The notes beneath the pieces are model-generated. The model was given only the letters and a program-made list of their open reading frames with translations, did no database searches and was not told where the DNA came from. Position numbers and translations under genes: made by a program. From assembly GCA_964521065.1 (NCBI GenBank), contig CAZFPQ010000003.1, positions 1 to 64,000 on the forward strand: a DNA stretch of 64,000 nucleotides, written 5' to 3'. This document shows, piece after piece, positions 35,797 to 43,550 of the stretch. Source of the DNA: CAYVAP01 sp964521065. GTDB taxonomy: Bacteria; Bacteroidota; Bacteroidia; J057. The stretch's first letter is position 1. Each line of letters opens with the position of its first letter.

Positions 35797-35821
35797 CGCC
35801 AACCTACTGGGTTGGCGTTTT
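35797..35821 (+). terminator. Terminator of the nuoJKL cluster
   Basis: Perfect 8-bp stem CGCCAACC (35797-35804) with GGTTGGCG (35810-35817), 5-base loop TACTG, followed by TTTT. 44 bases past the nuoL stop. Confidence 0.85.
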
Positions 35822-35841
35822 GCCATTGGGGATCTTGCGAT

Positions 35842-35871
35842 GATCTCGCTCGTCTGAGGACAAGCGAGATC
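35842..35871. other. Second hairpin after nuoL
   Basis: 9-bp stem GATCTCGCT (35842-35850) with AGCGAGATC (35863-35871) and a 12-base loop. No T-run on either side. Possibly a protein-binding palindrome or back-up structure. Confidence 0.45.
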
Positions 35872-36102
35872 ACAGGGTAGATGTATAGGATGTTGTCCTT
35901 CTGGATCTTTGGCGGTTGAAGGACTTTGGATGTAGTTCGTTCTCAAACGAACAATGGCCCAAGGCTACCCGTTGGTTCTCCCTGGGTCTTTTTCCCGAAT
36001 TAAGCCACTTATTGCCCATTTCGTCGTCCTTATTCCAACAAGTTTGCCTAAAATCAAGTAGTATAGCTGGTGCATTATTCATAAACCCCTAACTTTCCCT
36101 TC

Positions 36103-36849
36103 ATGCTCGCGTTACGCCAATGGTTAGGTCTACTCCGTTCTCGGTTGATGTATTATGGAAAACCTTTCAACCGTCGCCGTCTTCGGCAGTTTTACCAGCA
36201 ATTTGTGCCACAGGGTGGATTGTGTTTTGACATTGGGGCTCACCTTGGTAACCGGAGTGATGCCTTTCTGCAATTGGGTGCGACCGTGGTGGCCGTAGAG
36301 CCACAGCCCGTTTGCGTAAGCTATTTACAAAAGCGTTTTGGGAATAATCCCCAATTCCACCTGCTCCCTCAAGCGGTGGGAGCTCAAATGGGTTTGGCCA
36401 CCCTGCACGTCAGTAGCCTTACCCCCACCATCAGTACCCTCGCTGGGCAGCATTTTCAGCAAGCCATTCAGGCTGATACCTCTTTCCAAGTAGATTGGGA
36501 TCAAGAAGTTGAGGTTCCAGTGGTCACGTTGGACCAGATGATAGCGGAATTCGGAGTGCCTGACTTTTGTAAAATTGATGTGGAAGATTTTGAGGTGGAA
36601 GTACTCGCAGGTCTCTCTCAAGCCCTCCCCTCTCTCTCCCTAGAATATTTTGCCTATCTTTCTGATCGTGCCCTGCTCTGTGTAGAAAAACTCGCTCGAT
36701 TGGGAGACTACCAATACCAGATTTCCTACGGAGAAAGCCAGCAGCTACTCTTTCCTCAGTGGGTAGAACAAGCCGAAATCGAAGATTTTCTCCAAACGCT
36801 AAGACCTTCAGATCGATCAGGCGACATATACGCCCGCTTAAAAGCATAA
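36103..36849 (+). CDS. FkbM-family SAM-dependent methyltransferase
   Basis: A 248-residue cytosolic enzyme with the SAM-binding Rossmann core: GGLCFDIGAHLGNRSDAF (motif I), VVAVEPQP (motif II, acidic end of strand 2) and the FkbM signature DFCKIDVEDFEVEVLAG, which includes the K-x-D-V-E of this family. FkbM enzymes usually O-methylate sugars, polysaccharides or natural products. It stands upstream of ribA by 113 bases on the same strand. A functional link with the ribA/ribD-C/MDR genes is possible, because comparable clusters in other bacteria include methyltransferases, but it is not shown. Confidence 0.88.
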   Translation: MLALRQWLGLLRSRLMYYGKPFNRRRLRQFYQQFVPQGGLCFDIGAHLGNRSDAFLQLGATVVAVEPQPVCVSYLQKRFGNNPQFHLLPQAVGAQMGLATLHVSSLTPTISTLAGQHFQQAIQADTSFQVDWDQEVEVPVVTLDQMIAEFGVPDFCKIDVEDFEVEVLAGLSQALPSLSLEYFAYLSDRALLCVEKLARLGDYQYQISYGESQQLLFPQWVEQAEIEDFLQTLRPSDRSGDIYARLKA

Positions 36850-36962
36850 GCTGATCTCCTGGATTGGTTTATCTGCCATGCGGAGCAAACCTGACTTTAC
36901 CCTGTCTACGTTGTTAGCCTGAGTACCATTTAAACCTTACTCCTAACCTTTCATCTGTCATA

Positions 36963-37565
36963 ATGCCCTTTAAACGACTTGTAAAGACTCAATTGCCCAC
37001 TGAATACGGCCATTTCGAGGTCTATTCTTATGCTAAGGATCAAAGAGAACAACCTCACTTAGCCATTGTGAATGGAGATCTGGATGGTAGAGAAAATGTC
37101 TTGGTACGGATCCATTCTGAGTGTCTAACCGGCGACGTGTTGGGATCTAGACGATGTGACTGTGGCCCCCAGTTACAAGAAGCCTTGCGGAGAATTGGCG
37201 AGGAAGGAGGGGCCGTGCTCTACATGCGTCAAGAAGGCCGAGGAATCGGTCTTACGGCCAAACTCATGGCCTACAACCTTCAAGATGAAGGGTATGACAC
37301 AGCTGAGGCAAACCTGCATCTTGGTTTTCAGGTGGATCAGCGGGATTTTGCGCCGGCCATTTTTATGTTGCAGGATTTGGGCGTCCAATCTGTTCGCCTC
37401 CTGACCAACAATCCTGAAAAGATAAAGGCATTTTCAGACAGCGAGGTAAAAGTTGTCGCTCGGGAACCACTAGAGATTCCTGCCCATTCAGATAACTATG
37501 CCTATCTCCACACCAAACAGGAGAAAATGGGGCATTACCTAAATATCAATGGTTATGCGCACTGA
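36963..37565 (+). CDS. ribA: GTP cyclohydrolase II
   Basis: Opens GTP to 2,5-diamino-6-ribosylamino-4(3H)-pyrimidinone 5'-phosphate, formate and pyrophosphate, the first step of riboflavin synthesis. At 200 residues it is a stand-alone RibA without the DHBP synthase domain of RibBA. The zinc ligands are C54, C65 and C67 in HSECLTGDVLGSRRCDC. The catalytic GTP site is RQEGRGIGL (89-97) and the C-terminal TNNPEKI block is intact. It overlaps the RibD-C gene by 17 bases, so translation is coupled. No FMN riboswitch was seen in the 113 bases upstream. Since most Bacteroidota carry a RibBA elsewhere, this copy may belong to a dedicated side pathway; that is inference. Confidence 0.95.
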   Translation: MPFKRLVKTQLPTEYGHFEVYSYAKDQREQPHLAIVNGDLDGRENVLVRIHSECLTGDVLGSRRCDCGPQLQEALRRIGEEGGAVLYMRQEGRGIGLTAKLMAYNLQDEGYDTAEANLHLGFQVDQRDFAPAIFMLQDLGVQSVRLLTNNPEKIKAFSDSEVKVVAREPLEIPAHSDNYAYLHTKQEKMGHYLNINGYAH

Positions 37566-38526
37566 ACCTAAGGTAAGCAAGACTCGCTTAGATCAGCATT
37601 GGGAGGCCGTACTTGCGTTAAAAAATACCCTGCGCAATGTGTCTGGCTTGCCTAGCGGCATGGGCATTACCCTGGCTACAGAGCCTAGGGTAGCTTTTCA
37701 CCCATCCCCTGAAGAGGAATGTGACTTGCGAATTTTATTCGAAGATCCAGTTGGTCCCCCCCCTTCCCAAACGGCGATTTTGGTGATGGAAGATGAACTG
37801 CGAATTCGCATACATTCAGGGGGAGGATTAAAACAGGATGAACTGGCCTTTTGGCAACGCTATCTACCCTACTGCTTTCTGAGCTATCAGGCTCAACGAC
37901 TGGGCCGAGCCATATCTGTGTCACACTTTGCCCAAACCTTAGATGGAAAAATTGCCACCTTAGCAGGAGATTCTAAATGGATCGGCAATCAAGAAAACCT
38001 CAAGCATGCACACCGTATGCGCGCCCTCTGTGAAGGCATCCTCATTGGAGGACAGACCCTCTCCGTGGATCAACCCAAGCTGACGGTTCGACACGTATCA
38101 GGCCCGAATCCCCGCCGAGTAGTGTTGGCCTCCAAGGTCCCTGACTTGAGCCCCTTACTCGCCTGTTGGGATGATCCAGTTTGGGTCATCGGATTGGACG
38201 AATCTCAATTGACTGAGTATCCCCATGGCTACCATCTCCCACGGCGGCACCAGGGCCGTATCCACTGCACAGATGTGCTTCATTGTCTTTACGAACAAGG
38301 AATTCACAGCGTATACGTTGAAGGAGGTGCCCAAACGACTTCCAACTTTTTGGATGACGGAGCCATAGATATCCTCCAGCTACACCTTGCCCCGCTCATC
38401 TTTGGCTCTGGTCTCAGCGCTCTTCAACTCCCGACTATCCAGTGGGTTTCTGAAGGCATCAGCTTTGAGGCTTCTACCTTCTTACCAGTCGGAGATGGCA
38501 TGATGTTCGTCGGAAAACCAGCCTAA
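37549..38526 (+). CDS. RibD C-terminal-domain reductase
   Basis: A 325-residue protein whose C-terminal 210 residues form the dihydrofolate-reductase-like RibD_C fold. The motifs are ISVSHFAQTLDGKIAT, GDSKWIGNQENLKHAHRMRALCEGILIGGQTL, RRVVLASK and VYVEGGAQTTSNF. The deaminase domain of RibD, with its zinc motif, is absent. The N-terminal 120 residues are a different domain with no motif I recognise. It overlaps ribA by 17 bases (11 if translation starts at the ATG at 37555). It likely reduces the ribosyl chain of the RibA product or a derivative of it, using NADPH. Together with ribA and the MDR oxidoreductase it resembles a side branch making a modified pterin or pyrimidine. Confidence 0.87.
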   Translation: MVMRTEPKVSKTRLDQHWEAVLALKNTLRNVSGLPSGMGITLATEPRVAFHPSPEEECDLRILFEDPVGPPPSQTAILVMEDELRIRIHSGGGLKQDELAFWQRYLPYCFLSYQAQRLGRAISVSHFAQTLDGKIATLAGDSKWIGNQENLKHAHRMRALCEGILIGGQTLSVDQPKLTVRHVSGPNPRRVVLASKVPDLSPLLACWDDPVWVIGLDESQLTEYPHGYHLPRRHQGRIHCTDVLHCLYEQGIHSVYVEGGAQTTSNFLDDGAIDILQLHLAPLIFGSGLSALQLPTIQWVSEGISFEASTFLPVGDGMMFVGKPA

Positions 38527-38804
38527 GTGGATATTGAGATACTGAGACATTGGGATATTGAGACATTGGGATATTAGGATAGACTTTGAATGTCATGAAG
38601 CGATTTCTTTGGTAACTCTGCCTAAGCGAGAGAGTGGAAAAGTCGAGCTATGGGCTATGGGCTATGGGCTATGGGCTATGGGCTATGGGCTATGGGCTAT
38701 GGAATGGAAAACTTTCCCCCATTCACTCCTTAACTTTCTTCACTCCTTAACTTTTCCGTACCCCGTACCCCAGATCTCCCCCTGACCCTCTTTCTAACTT
38801 TTCC
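38527..38804. repeat. Intergenic composite of low-complexity repeats
   Basis: Between the RibD-C and MDR genes. It contains GATATTGAGA / GACATTGGGATATTGAGAC words (38529-38580), the perfect 7-bp array at 38647-38702, two copies of CACTCCTTAACTTT within 38722-38753, and CCGTACCCCGTACCCC at 38757-38772. The order (GGCTATGG words, then AATGG, then TACCCCGTACCCC) parallels the palindromic element seen at 49361 and 61670. Confidence 0.8.
38647..38702. repeat. 7-bp tandem repeat, 8 perfect units
   Basis: Eight uninterrupted copies of GCTATGG. The unit equals a word that occurs once or twice in the palindromic elements at 49361 and 61670, so this looks like an expansion within a related element. 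Confidence 0.97.
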
Positions 38805-39776
38805 GTGATGATAAGCAGCAGTATCTGGCATGAAGCCGCACAGACATCTACCATTCACAAGAAGTCCTTATCTGCCGGTCCTGGTCAAGTCTTAGTCAAA
38901 GCACGCAGTTCCCTGGTGAGCAGTGGGACAGAGCGCTTAGTGGCTCGTGGTCAAGTCCCCAAATCCTTGTGGGATGAAATGGCAGTCCCCTATCAGCAAG
39001 GAAACTTTGGGTTTCCGATCAAATACGGCTATTCCTTGGTAGGCGAGATTGCCCAAGACAAGCATCCACACAAGGGGCAATTGGTCCACCTACTCCACCC
39101 GCATCAGGACCTGCTTTATGCAAAAGAGTCTGACCTCTACTGGGTTCCCTCGGGTATCCCTGCCTCTAGAGCCTCACTGGCCAGCAACTTAGAAACCGCC
39201 TTAAATGCGGTTTGGGATGCCCAGGTTATGCCGGGTGACCGCGTCTTAGTTGTAGGCTTTGGTCTTATTGGTTCGCTGGTAGCGCGTCTGCTTAGCCTAA
39301 TGCCCGCTACTGAATTGAGGGTGGTGGAGTTGGATGTAGATCGCCAAGCCATGGCAAGGGAAATGGGCTTTGACGTCAGCACAAGTCTTCTGCAAAATGA
39401 ACAAGAAAGCTTTGATTGCGCCTTCCACAGCAGTGTATCTTCGGCCGGGCTACAAAGTGCCATAGATGCGGTGGGCAGAGAAGGAAAGGTGGTCGAATTG
39501 AGCTGGTATGGAGAGAAAAACATAAACCTCAACTTGGGGGGGCGTTTCCACAGCCAGCGTAAGCGCATCATCTCGTCCCAGGTATCTCGTTTGCCCGAGA
39601 CCCACCAAGCACGTTGGGACTTTTCCCGCCGGAAAGAAGTAGTTTTTCGTCTATTAGCCAATCCCCTGTTTGACCAACATTTAGGAAAAGAAATACCTTT
39701 TCCACAAGCTCCGGATCTGTTTGATCAACTCAGAAAAAATGAAGCCCGAGCTCTGAGCTATTGGATTAGTTATTAA
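38805..39776 (+). CDS. Zinc-type MDR alcohol dehydrogenase-like oxidoreductase
   Basis: A 323-residue medium-chain dehydrogenase/reductase. The N-terminal catalytic fold has SLVSSGTERLVARGQVP and FGFPIKYGYSLVG, motifs I associate with the oxidoreductase branch found beside RibA/RibD and 6-carboxytetrahydropterin-synthase-like genes in other phyla. The nucleotide-binding domain has GDRVLVVGFGLIGSLVARLL and an acidic Glu at the end of strand 2 (VVELDV), which favours NAD. The typical structural zinc cysteines of alcohol dehydrogenases are missing, as in that branch. It lies downstream of ribA and ribD-C but behind a 278-base repeat-filled spacer. The reaction is unknown. Confidence 0.82.
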   Translation: MMISSSIWHEAAQTSTIHKKSLSAGPGQVLVKARSSLVSSGTERLVARGQVPKSLWDEMAVPYQQGNFGFPIKYGYSLVGEIAQDKHPHKGQLVHLLHPHQDLLYAKESDLYWVPSGIPASRASLASNLETALNAVWDAQVMPGDRVLVVGFGLIGSLVARLLSLMPATELRVVELDVDRQAMAREMGFDVSTSLLQNEQESFDCAFHSSVSSAGLQSAIDAVGREGKVVELSWYGEKNINLNLGGRFHSQRKRIISSQVSRLPETHQARWDFSRRKEVVFRLLANPLFDQHLGKEIPFPQAPDLFDQLRKNEARALSYWISY

Positions 39777-39782
39777 AGAGGG

Positions 39783-39836
39783 GTTAAGGGAGTTAAGGGA
39801 GTTAAGGGAGTTAAGGGAGTTAAGGGAGTTAAGGGA
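39783..39836. repeat. 9-bp tandem repeat, 6 perfect units
   Basis: Six perfect copies of GTTAAGGGA, starting 6 bases after the MDR stop and ending 18 bases before the stop of the convergent PspC gene. The unit shares GTTAAG with the 8-bp array at 9029. Confidence 0.97.
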
Positions 39837-39854
39837 TGCTAGTTATGCTGATCT

Positions 39855-40232
39855 TTATTCAGGCAATGGGGCGCCGCATCTATGGCAGTAGCGGGCAAAA
39901 GGACGTGCGACCGTGTCACACTGAGCGCATAGGATTCGAACTTCATTGGGAGAGGGAGCAGATACCGGCGCTTGAGGCGTGGGAGCCTCAGGAAGGCCTT
40001 CGCTTTCCTCCTTGGGCAGGCCAAAGGCTAAGCCTAAATACGCCAAGATGCTGAAGCCAGATGTCAAGGGAATCGAAAGTAGAAAAGCTAACCTAATCCA
40101 GGTAGAAGGGACACCAAAATATTTGGCAACCCCTGCACATACCCCGGTAAAATTCCCCCTGGCCCGAGTCAATCGGCCATGGGTCCGCCTCATTGGCATC
40201 TGATCGCGAAACTTGGAAGGAAGCCTACGCAT
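39855..40232 (-). CDS. PspC-domain protein with C-terminal zinc ribbon
   Basis: About 125 residues from the ATG at 40232; the ORF upstream begins at a TTG that is not needed. An N-terminal PspC domain (RARGNFTGVCAGVAKYFGVP, then WIRLAFLLSI) has two closely spaced membrane helices, as in phage-shock-type envelope stress proteins. A Pro-rich linker leads to a C-terminal zinc ribbon, C-A-Q-C then C-H-R-C-G. The ribbon would face the cytosol and could bind a regulator. No pspA homologue is adjacent. Divergent from the polyprenyl synthase gene. Confidence 0.87.
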   Translation of the reverse strand: MRRLPSKFRDQMPMRRTHGRLTRARGNFTGVCAGVAKYFGVPSTWIRLAFLLSIPLTSGFSILAYLGLAFGLPKEESEGLPEAPTPQAPVSAPSPNEVRILCAQCDTVARPFARYCHRCGAPLPE

Positions 40233-40509
40233 AGACAAATCTGTGTATGTCAAACGAAATTATCAAATCTTGGGTTTCTTGATCTTGATTTTACTGATCC
40301 CAATAATTTTCTCTAAAGAAGCTTGTCCTGGGATATTCATCCAACAAAAGGACGAGAAGAAGTAACATTAGAAACTCCAAAAGCCCTTTCCTCGTCTCAT
40401 TGTCTCACTTCTCGATATCTCAGTGTCTCTCAGGTATGAATAAGCTTATGGGAAAAGTGAAGCCAATTTCATTTCTTGTACGCCATCGACCGAATTGAAT
40501 TCAATATCC

Positions 40510-41481
40510 ATGCAAGAAGCCGCTGCTCTCAAACAGGACATCGAAAACCACATCAAGGAACTCAATCTTTCCAACCTTTCTCCTGAAAACCTATATGCCC
40601 CCATGGGCTATATTCTCTCTTTGAAAGGGAAAAGAATTCGTCCCATTCTGACCCTTTTAGCCTATCAGGGTGTATCAGGCCAAGCTCCTCATCCAGCCAT
40701 GAATTTGGCTGTATCGCTGGAACTCTTCCACAATTTCACCCTCATGCATGACGACATCATGGACCGAGCACCTATGCGTCGAGGTCAGCCATCGGTACAC
40801 ATCAAGTGGGATGAAAACATCGCCATCTTGTCTGGGGATGCGCTTTTTGCCTTTTCCATGGGCTTGGTCGTAGAAGACTTCCCTCAGTATGCCGCGCCCT
40901 TGGCCAAGGAGTACGCACGGGTAGCCATGGGAGTCTGTGAAGGACAGATGGAAGACCTAGACATGGCTCAGCAAGAGCAGGTCTCCATTGAAGATTACAT
41001 CGAGATGATTCGGAAAAAAACAGCCGTATTGCTGGGGGGCTGCCTAAGTTTAGGTGCCTTGGCCGCAGGCGCTAGTGCAGAACTCGCCGATGAGATGCGC
41101 CGCTATGGAGAGATGCTTGGCATTGCCTTTCAACTACAGGACGACCTCATGGATGCTTTCCCACCAGAGAACTTTGGTAAACAGGTCGGCGGGGACATCA
41201 TTGAGAACAAAAAAACCTACTTATTCCTCAAGGCCCTGGAACTAGCCAATCCCACTCAAAAAGACCGTCTCAATCAGCTGTTCCAAGAGGAAAGTGATCC
41301 ACAAGCAAAAATCGAAGAAGTCCTGGGCATATATCGGGCCACCGAAATCCCCCAGCGTACCCAAGAGCTGATCGAATACTATTTCCAGCAAGCTACTCAA
41401 CTCAGCCAGTCCTTGTCTCAGCAGGTGAATTTTTCGGGGATTCAGCAGTATTTAGGCGTCATCGCTAAGAGAGTCGTATAA
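40510..41481 (+). CDS. Trans-isoprenyl diphosphate synthase (polyprenyl synthetase)
   Basis: Condenses isopentenyl diphosphate with allylic diphosphates to make a geranylgeranyl- to octaprenyl-type chain. 323 residues from the ATG at 40510; the TTG at 40495 would add five residues. First Asp-rich motif is MHDDIMDRAPMRRGQPS (D-D-x-x-D) and the second is FQLQDDLMD. LKGKRIRPIL near the N-terminus is the isopentenyl-diphosphate-binding block. The two residues just before the first motif control chain length; Leu-Met there does not look like a farnesyl-type blockage, so a longer product for quinone or carotenoid precursors is likely. Downstream lies a pair of alternative hairpins. Confidence 0.93.
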   Translation: MQEAAALKQDIENHIKELNLSNLSPENLYAPMGYILSLKGKRIRPILTLLAYQGVSGQAPHPAMNLAVSLELFHNFTLMHDDIMDRAPMRRGQPSVHIKWDENIAILSGDALFAFSMGLVVEDFPQYAAPLAKEYARVAMGVCEGQMEDLDMAQQEQVSIEDYIEMIRKKTAVLLGGCLSLGALAAGASAELADEMRRYGEMLGIAFQLQDDLMDAFPPENFGKQVGGDIIENKKTYLFLKALELANPTQKDRLNQLFQEESDPQAKIEEVLGIYRATEIPQRTQELIEYYFQQATQLSQSLSQQVNFSGIQQYLGVIAKRVV

Positions 41482-41496
41482 TACACCTGTTCTCAA

Positions 41497-41548
41497 AGCC
41501 CCCTAGCACCTGGGGCTCATAGGCAGTAGCACACTGGTTATGAGCCCC
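41497..41548 (+). terminator. Overlapping alternative hairpins after the polyprenyl synthase
   Basis: Stem B, GGGGCTCATA (41512-41521) with TATGAGCCCC (41539-41548), is a perfect 10-bp stem followed by TTATATACTTTTC. Stem A, AGCCCC (41497-41502) with GGGGCT (41512-41517), uses the same left half, so the two exclude each other. Probably a terminator with a competing fold. Confidence 0.6.
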
Positions 41549-41663
41549 TTATATACTTTTCAACTATTGGAATTTTCAGTGTTTATTTTCATATTATAAA
41601 ACCCGCTCATGTAAATCTGGAGGATGGGTCGTCCCTTGCTTCAGAAACATTAACCTTTATTTT

Positions 41664-42962
41664 ATGAAAAGACACGTAAACCAACTCATCCTATTGGTCA
41701 TGTGCACCCTCGTTATGACCCCAGCTCTATGGGCTCAGACTTCCGGTGTCAACTACCAAGCTGTTGCCAGAGATAACTCAGGCGCCCTGATTACCAACAC
41801 CAACGTAAACTTGGAATTCGAGATTCGCCAAGGAGCCCTTCCAGGAACCCTGGTGTACGCTGAGGACGCGGCCGTTACCACCAACAGTTTTGGGCTTTTT
41901 AGCCTTGTAATCGGTGAGGGGACAGCCACCACTTCGACCTTCGATCAGGTAGATTGGGCTTCAGACGAGCATTACCTCATCATTGAACTCAATGGCGCAA
42001 AAGTCGATACCCTGCGCTTCCAGGGAGTGCCCTACAGCCAGGTAGCCACCGACATGAGCATAGAGGACCTCAACGACGTTTCTGGAATATCAGGGGCATC
42101 TAACGGGGACGTATTACAGTTTGATGGGACTGATTGGACAGCAGGAGATGTATCTAGTCCCTGGAATAGTCTTAGTAACTCCCTCAATTACACGGGAGGT
42201 GTATACATCAATCGTACAAGTGCCATCACTCCTCAAGAATACTTTGGGGTTACTGCCCCTACCACTGGTACAAGCTACGGAGGGATGTACATCAATACAG
42301 ACTCGGAAACGGGTAGGCCCTTCTACGGTTACGCTGCCAACTCTGCTTTTGAAGCCTGGACCTACTGGGATGGCAGCGATGACGCTTGGAAAGTGTACAA
42401 TGGAGGGGATCGCATGATTGTGAACCGCAATGCCCATACCCAAATAAACCATGGCTCTGGGGGAGGAGCTTCTGACGGCCTTAGGCTACAAAGTACAGGA
42501 AGTAATAATAACGATTGGGTACTCTATTCTCAGAATAGCATCGGGGACTTGAGCATCTATTTTAACGGTACCCAACGCGGTCGTTTTAGTGATACAGACG
42601 GGGTTTACACCAACTTCTCAGACGCTCGGCTCAAAACCGACGTGGCCAATCTAAGGTCCGTTCTCTCTGATGTTCTCCAACTACAAGCCCGTAGTTATCG
42701 TTACAGCTTTCAAGACAAATCAGACCTGCGTAGCTCAATAGGTTTCTATGCCCAAGATGTGCAAAGCGTCTTCCCCGAACTGGTATATGGAGGAGAATCC
42801 GATGATGAAGGCCAAGACTACCTGACCATGAACTACGGGGGGCTTTCTGTGGTGGCCATCAAAGCCATCCAAGAGCAGCAAGAAATCATCGATGCCCAAC
42901 AACAAACCATTGATCAATTGATCAGGCGCATAGAAGCTTTGGAGCGTAAGGCTGGAGAGTAA
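41664..42962 (+). CDS. Exported protein with C-terminal S74 intramolecular chaperone domain
   Basis: A 432-residue protein. A signal peptide (MKRHVNQLILLVMCTLVMTPALWAQ) is followed by a Bacteroidota-type N-terminal module (SGVNYQAVARDNSGALITN, LEFEIRQGAL, GLFSLVIGEG). A middle region may form a trimeric fibre. The C-terminal S74 domain begins at SDARLKTDVANL, where phage endosialidases and tail spikes cut themselves, and continues SIGFYAQDVQSVFPELV. The last 35 residues are a coiled coil (QEQQEIIDAQQQTIDQLIRR). In this context it is a cell-surface fibre rather than a phage gene, since no phage genes surround it. The small T9SS protein follows 78 bases downstream. Confidence 0.9.
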   Translation: MKRHVNQLILLVMCTLVMTPALWAQTSGVNYQAVARDNSGALITNTNVNLEFEIRQGALPGTLVYAEDAAVTTNSFGLFSLVIGEGTATTSTFDQVDWASDEHYLIIELNGAKVDTLRFQGVPYSQVATDMSIEDLNDVSGISGASNGDVLQFDGTDWTAGDVSSPWNSLSNSLNYTGGVYINRTSAITPQEYFGVTAPTTGTSYGGMYINTDSETGRPFYGYAANSAFEAWTYWDGSDDAWKVYNGGDRMIVNRNAHTQINHGSGGGASDGLRLQSTGSNNNDWVLYSQNSIGDLSIYFNGTQRGRFSDTDGVYTNFSDARLKTDVANLRSVLSDVLQLQARSYRYSFQDKSDLRSSIGFYAQDVQSVFPELVYGGESDDEGQDYLTMNYGGLSVVAIKAIQEQQEIIDAQQQTIDQLIRRIEALERKAGE

Positions 42963-43040
42963 AGCAGCTTGGCATCCTAAGCCACTTTATTTTCTTTCCA
43001 CCAGGGTTTTCATATTTTGAATATCAGAAAACAAATGCAC

Positions 43041-43541
43041 ATGAAATATCTCATTTTATTGGGTGCTTTGCTAGGAGGTTTGCTGGGTTTGCAAGCCCAG
43101 AGTATCGAGCGGAGCGTCATCGGATCTACCGGTGGCTACGCCGAAACCGCCACCGTCAGCGTGTCCAGTACCGTAGGAGAAACGGTCATCAGTACCGTTT
43201 CCAATGGCACGATCATCTTGACTCAGGGCTTCCAACAGCCCAGTGATCAAGACATTACCAGTGTGCGCCAGCCTGAACTGGCCCTCGGCTACAAGGTTTA
43301 TCCAAATCCTACCAGCGAAACCTTGTTCATCGAACTCAATAGCCCTCAAGCAGTCAGCCTAGATTTGGCATTGTTTGACATCCAGGGTCGAGCCGTAGGA
43401 GGCCTAGGGGAAAACCTCACTGTACAAGGAGAGGTGAAGCGCAGTTGGGACCTCAGTCAACTCAGCGAAGGCTCTTACGTCTTGCGCGTCATTGAGCAAG
43501 GAGGCCGAGTAGCGGAAAGCATCCGCATCCAAAAACGATAA
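43041..43541 (+). CDS. Small T9SS-sorted surface protein
   Basis: About 166 residues from MKYLILLGALLGGLLGLQAQ. The frame opens at a TTG at 43017 and an alternative ATG lies at 43035. After the signal peptide come about 60 residues rich in Thr, Ser and Val (VIGSTGGYAETATVSVSSTVGE to LTQGFQQP), a repeat-like stretch seen in many small Bacteroidota surface proteins. A C-terminal sorting domain follows, starting KVYPNPTSETLF and ending SIRIQKR. The mature part is almost only a sorting domain plus a short stalk. It follows the S74 protein on the same strand and precedes the glycosyltransferase by 9 bases, so all three may form one surface-related operon. Confidence 0.87.
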   Translation: MKYLILLGALLGGLLGLQAQSIERSVIGSTGGYAETATVSVSSTVGETVISTVSNGTIILTQGFQQPSDQDITSVRQPELALGYKVYPNPTSETLFIELNSPQAVSLDLALFDIQGRAVGGLGENLTVQGEVKRSWDLSQLSEGSYVLRVIEQGGRVAESIRIQKR

Positions 43542-43550
43542 ACCAAATAC

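Larger units (their letters stand above)
35753..36102. other. Intergenic region between nuoL and FkbM gene with two hairpins
   Basis: 350 bases holding the nuoL terminator (35797-35821) and a second hairpin (35842-35871). The remainder, 35872-36102, shows no recognisable gene or motif. Confidence 0.55.

Noticed and set aside
36850..36962. FMN riboswitch before ribA
   Set aside because: The conserved RFN blocks (for example AGGGC and the GACCGGCGGT region) are not present.
39920..39960. tRNA-like GGATTCGAAC stretch
   Set aside because: Falls inside the PspC coding region and has no acceptor or anticodon stems around it.
39836..40054. Plus-strand open frame over the PspC gene
   Set aside because: Shadow of the clearly coding PspC/zinc-ribbon gene on the opposite strand.
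41664..42962. Prophage tail fibre
   Set aside because: It has a signal peptide and a Bacteroidota surface-protein N-terminus, and no other phage genes lie in the window.
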